The position numbers were made by a program, and so were the translations under genes. This document shows, one piece after another, positions 4,843 to 5,398 of a stretch of DNA of 5,398 bases. The notes beneath the pieces were generated by a model. It was not told the origin of the DNA. It did not search any database and worked only from the letters and a program-made list of their open reading frames with translations. The stretch comes from Bacillota bacterium (GTDB taxonomy: Bacteria > Bacillota > Clostridia > Oscillospirales > Oscillospiraceae). Numbering within the stretch: position 1 is the first letter of the stretch; every line of letters begins with the position of its first letter. The DNA lies in the NCBI GenBank assembly GCA_023395775.1, contig JAEWYA010000003.1:1-5398 (forward strand), given 5' to 3'.

Positions 4843-5398
4843 TCATCCGGCAGCGGCCCCGCTGTCATCGTCCAGTATAGCACCGAATTGAAAATCCGTA
4901 AACTCCGCCTGCAAAATTATTTTCCCGTCCACGGCGACTTCTCCCCGGGCAGGGGTATGATCGTCCTTTTTAAGCCACAGTGTGGAGTCCACGCTGCTTC
5001 CGTCCGTCCCGGTCTGCTCCAGACTCACGCGCAGGCAGGGGGCGTCTCCCCAGTCCTCCTCGTTTTCCTCCAGCAGCCAGCCATCCCGCAAAGCATTCAT
5101 CAGCCGGGGAAGGCACGACGCCGGGCTCAGCTCTTCGCCGCTCAGCGGTCCGGCTGGAAGGCAGTCGTCCTCATAGGTCAGCGTCAGTCCGTCGCCGCTG
5201 AGGACGGCCTTCACTCCCGCCGCCGTCTCCGGCGCCAAAACCTCCACGGTAGACTCCTCCGGCGCATAATCACACCGCAGGGTAAATTCACTCACCTCGT
5301 CGCCGTAAAACGCGGAAACCTCCGCCGTCATGGAACAGCTCTCCATGGCCTGATAGGGCGCCCGCGCGGCCCGGGCCGCGGCCGGTCCCCCCGCGCCG
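4843..5398 (-). CDS. LolA/YdcC-like lipoprotein-type protein, C-terminal part, cut by window edge
   Basis: The frame stays open from the right edge to a TGA at 4843, giving 185 residues; the N-terminus, with any signal peptide and lipobox, is outside. A methionine codon at 5346 lies in mid-domain and is not the likely start, because residues before it (APYQA) continue into MESCSMTAEVSAFYGDEVSE. The pattern resembles the LolA-like beta sheet of Firmicutes envelope lipoproteins: alternating beta-type segments FTLRCDYAPEESTVEVLAPE, TAAGVKAVLSGDGLTLTYED, then an acidic middle part and a final VAVDGKIILQAEFTDFQFG. In B. subtilis, ydcC, a LolA-like lipoprotein gene, stands directly before alr, and the same order here supports the assignment. 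Function of the family in Gram-positive bacteria is not settled; it may concern the cell envelope or sporulation. The first visible residues (GAGGPAAARAARAP) are an Ala/Gly/Arg-rich linker encoded by extremely GC-rich DNA. Confidence 0.72.
   Translation of the reverse strand, partial: GAGGPAAARAARAPYQAMESCSMTAEVSAFYGDEVSEFTLRCDYAPEESTVEVLAPETAAGVKAVLSGDGLTLTYEDDCLPAGPLSGEELSPASCLPRLMNALRDGWLLEENEEDWGDAPCLRVSLEQTGTDGSSVDSTLWLKKDDHTPARGEVAVDGKIILQAEFTDFQFGAILDDDSGAAAG

Noticed and set aside
1..5398. Mobile elements, CRISPR arrays, tRNA or rRNA genes
   Set aside because: No transposase or integrase coding sequence, no regularly spaced direct repeats, and no cloverleaf or rRNA-like sequence was seen on either strand.

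Overview
The window is a GC-rich stretch of a low-copy bacterial chromosome. It most likely comes from a Gram-positive Clostridia lineage of the Oscillospiraceae type. That placement rests on the ydcC-like/alr/ndoA(mazF) gene order known from Firmicutes, a MazF very close to the Bacillus EndoA type, an NrdR of standard Firmicutes form, and strong AAGGAG-type ribosome binding sites. It is an inference from family resemblance; no 16S or other lineage marker is present.

Every gene I can support lies on the minus strand, so transcription runs from high to low coordinates. In that order: (1) 5398-4843, the C-terminal part of a LolA/YdcC-like lipoprotein-type gene cut by the window edge; (2) 4811-3640, alanine racemase alr, with an apparent one-base deletion exactly in front of the catalytic-lysine motif; (3) about 3464-3093, a MazF/EndoA endoribonuclease with no recognisable MazE antitoxin before it; (4) 2997-2536, a small secreted protein of unknown function; (5) 2371-1856, an uncharacterised 171-residue protein; (6) 1681-1226, the ribonucleotide reductase repressor nrdR; (7) 995-1, the N-terminal 331 residues of peptide chain release factor 3 (prfC), running off the left edge.

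The gaps carry most of the regulatory signals. Intrinsic terminators follow nrdR (1146-1177) and the secreted protein gene (2453-2495). A less certain one straddles the mazF stop codon (3082-3118), and a weak one follows the 171-aa gene (1821-1839). Extended -10 promoters precede nrdR and prfC, and each is joined to an inverted repeat that could be an operator. A 60-nt near-perfect hairpin sits directly before the ribosome binding site of the secreted protein gene. The alr-mazF gap, where the antitoxin gene lies in B. subtilis, is full of inverted repeats.

These are housekeeping functions: D-alanine supply for peptidoglycan, RNA cleavage under stress, control of dNTP synthesis, and recycling of release factors. 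I see no mobile element, CRISPR array, tRNA or rRNA, and no convincing new multi-gene system. The points most worth following up are the alr frameshift, the antitoxin-less mazF with its structured leader, and the palindromes at the nrdR and prfC promoters.
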